Source of the DNA: an uncultured Paracoccaceae bacterium
GTDB lineage: Bacteria > Pseudomonadota > Alphaproteobacteria > Rhodobacterales > Rhodobacteraceae
NCBI GenBank assembly: GCA_947497985.1
Contig: CANMIX010000018.1
Span: forward strand, 1 to 52,313
Direction of reading: 5' to 3'
DNA: 52,313 nucleotides
Shown in pieces: positions 52,114-52,313 of the stretch. Both the position numbers and the translations under genes were made by a program. Within the stretch, counting starts at the first letter, position 1. Every line of letters starts with the position of its first letter. The notes under the pieces were generated by a model. The model saw only the letters and a list, made by a program, of their open reading frames with translations. It had not been told where the DNA came from and did not search any database.

Positions 52114-52313
52114 CCTCCGCTCCTTTTCGACTGGCGTCAGCATAGCAGAAAATGCACGCGCGGTCAGGCCCCGGCTACATAGGCGAGAATTTTGGAGCTG
52201 GCCAATCTCTCCACATCACGCCAACGACCGCTTTGAGCCAATTCTGTTGAAAAACTCATAATTTCCAGCGCCCTGCCTCACAGGAAGAATGGTTCCCGCC
52301 TTGATTTTACTGT
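52114..52313. other. Right-edge stretch with no certain gene
   Basis: About 200 bases at the window edge. A 31-codon minus-strand frame (52164-52259) begins MSFSTELAQSGRW but lacks a good ribosome site and overlaps no known family; it is left uncalled. The beginning of a further gene may lie beyond the edge. Confidence 0.3.

Noticed and set aside
52164-52259. 31-codon minus-strand frame (MSFSTELAQSGRW...) near the right edge
   Set aside because: No strong ribosome site and no recognised family; could be a leader but evidence is thin.

Overview
The window looks like chromosomal DNA of an alphaproteobacterium of the family Rhodobacteraceae (Roseobacter group). The evidence is GC-rich coding bias, the conserved murA-DUF2948-hisD-UPF0262-phosphatase-infA-maf-RNase E/G-yacG block, a zwf-edd-eda Entner-Doudoroff operon, a Cys-type FdhABC formate dehydrogenase locus with DUF3305/DUF3306/TorD-like genes, and a minus-strand urease cluster. 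This is recognition from protein sequence; no database search was run.

Layout. 1-900: the end of an IS3-like element cuts off a tyrosine integrase that sits directly beside the 3' end of tRNA-Phe, marking the edge of a genomic island to the left. 1133-9574 (minus): housekeeping block yacG, RNase E/G, maf, infA, [nitrilase, GNAT, NTF2-like], LMW phosphatase, UPF0262, hisD, DUF2948, murA and a 51-aa protein; the bracketed trio looks like an insertion. 9659: tRNA-Thr. 10112-13411: chemoreceptor and gap. 13480-15878: methyltransferase and a chalcone-isomerase-like secreted protein.

15909-33634 is a formate dehydrogenase province: a sensor kinase and a convergent NtrC-type regulator (which lacks GAFTGA and is translationally coupled to a 44-aa membrane peptide), then the fdh operon DUF3305-DUF3306-TorD-TAT peptide-fdhA-fdhB-fdhC. 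A divergent operon encodes a multi-cluster Fe-S protein, an Mrp/ApbC carrier, a biotin/lipoate-ligase-like protein and DUF6505. A tungstate ABC transporter (tupBCA) follows. Together they suggest regulated assembly of a W- (or Mo-) formate dehydrogenase, with metal import encoded alongside.

33840-37691 (minus) is a compact five-gene operon of mostly unknown function: two zinc-ribbon DUF4178 proteins, a 52-aa membrane peptide, DUF350, and a membrane-anchored spermidine-synthase-like enzyme. It is the best candidate for a poorly described system. 38080-42044 is zwf-edd-eda; a candidate operator upstream of it shares a 12-mer with one upstream of gap. 42247-44907 is a second chemoreceptor. 44919-50893 (minus) is ureD-ureA-(55 aa)-ureB-DUF1311-ureC-DUF1127-ureE-ureF-ureG. 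The window ends with a histidine-phosphatase/Nudix fusion.

No CRISPR array, rRNA or complete prophage was seen. Two small genes below the usual ORF length cut-off (44 and 52 aa) were found by reading between annotated genes.
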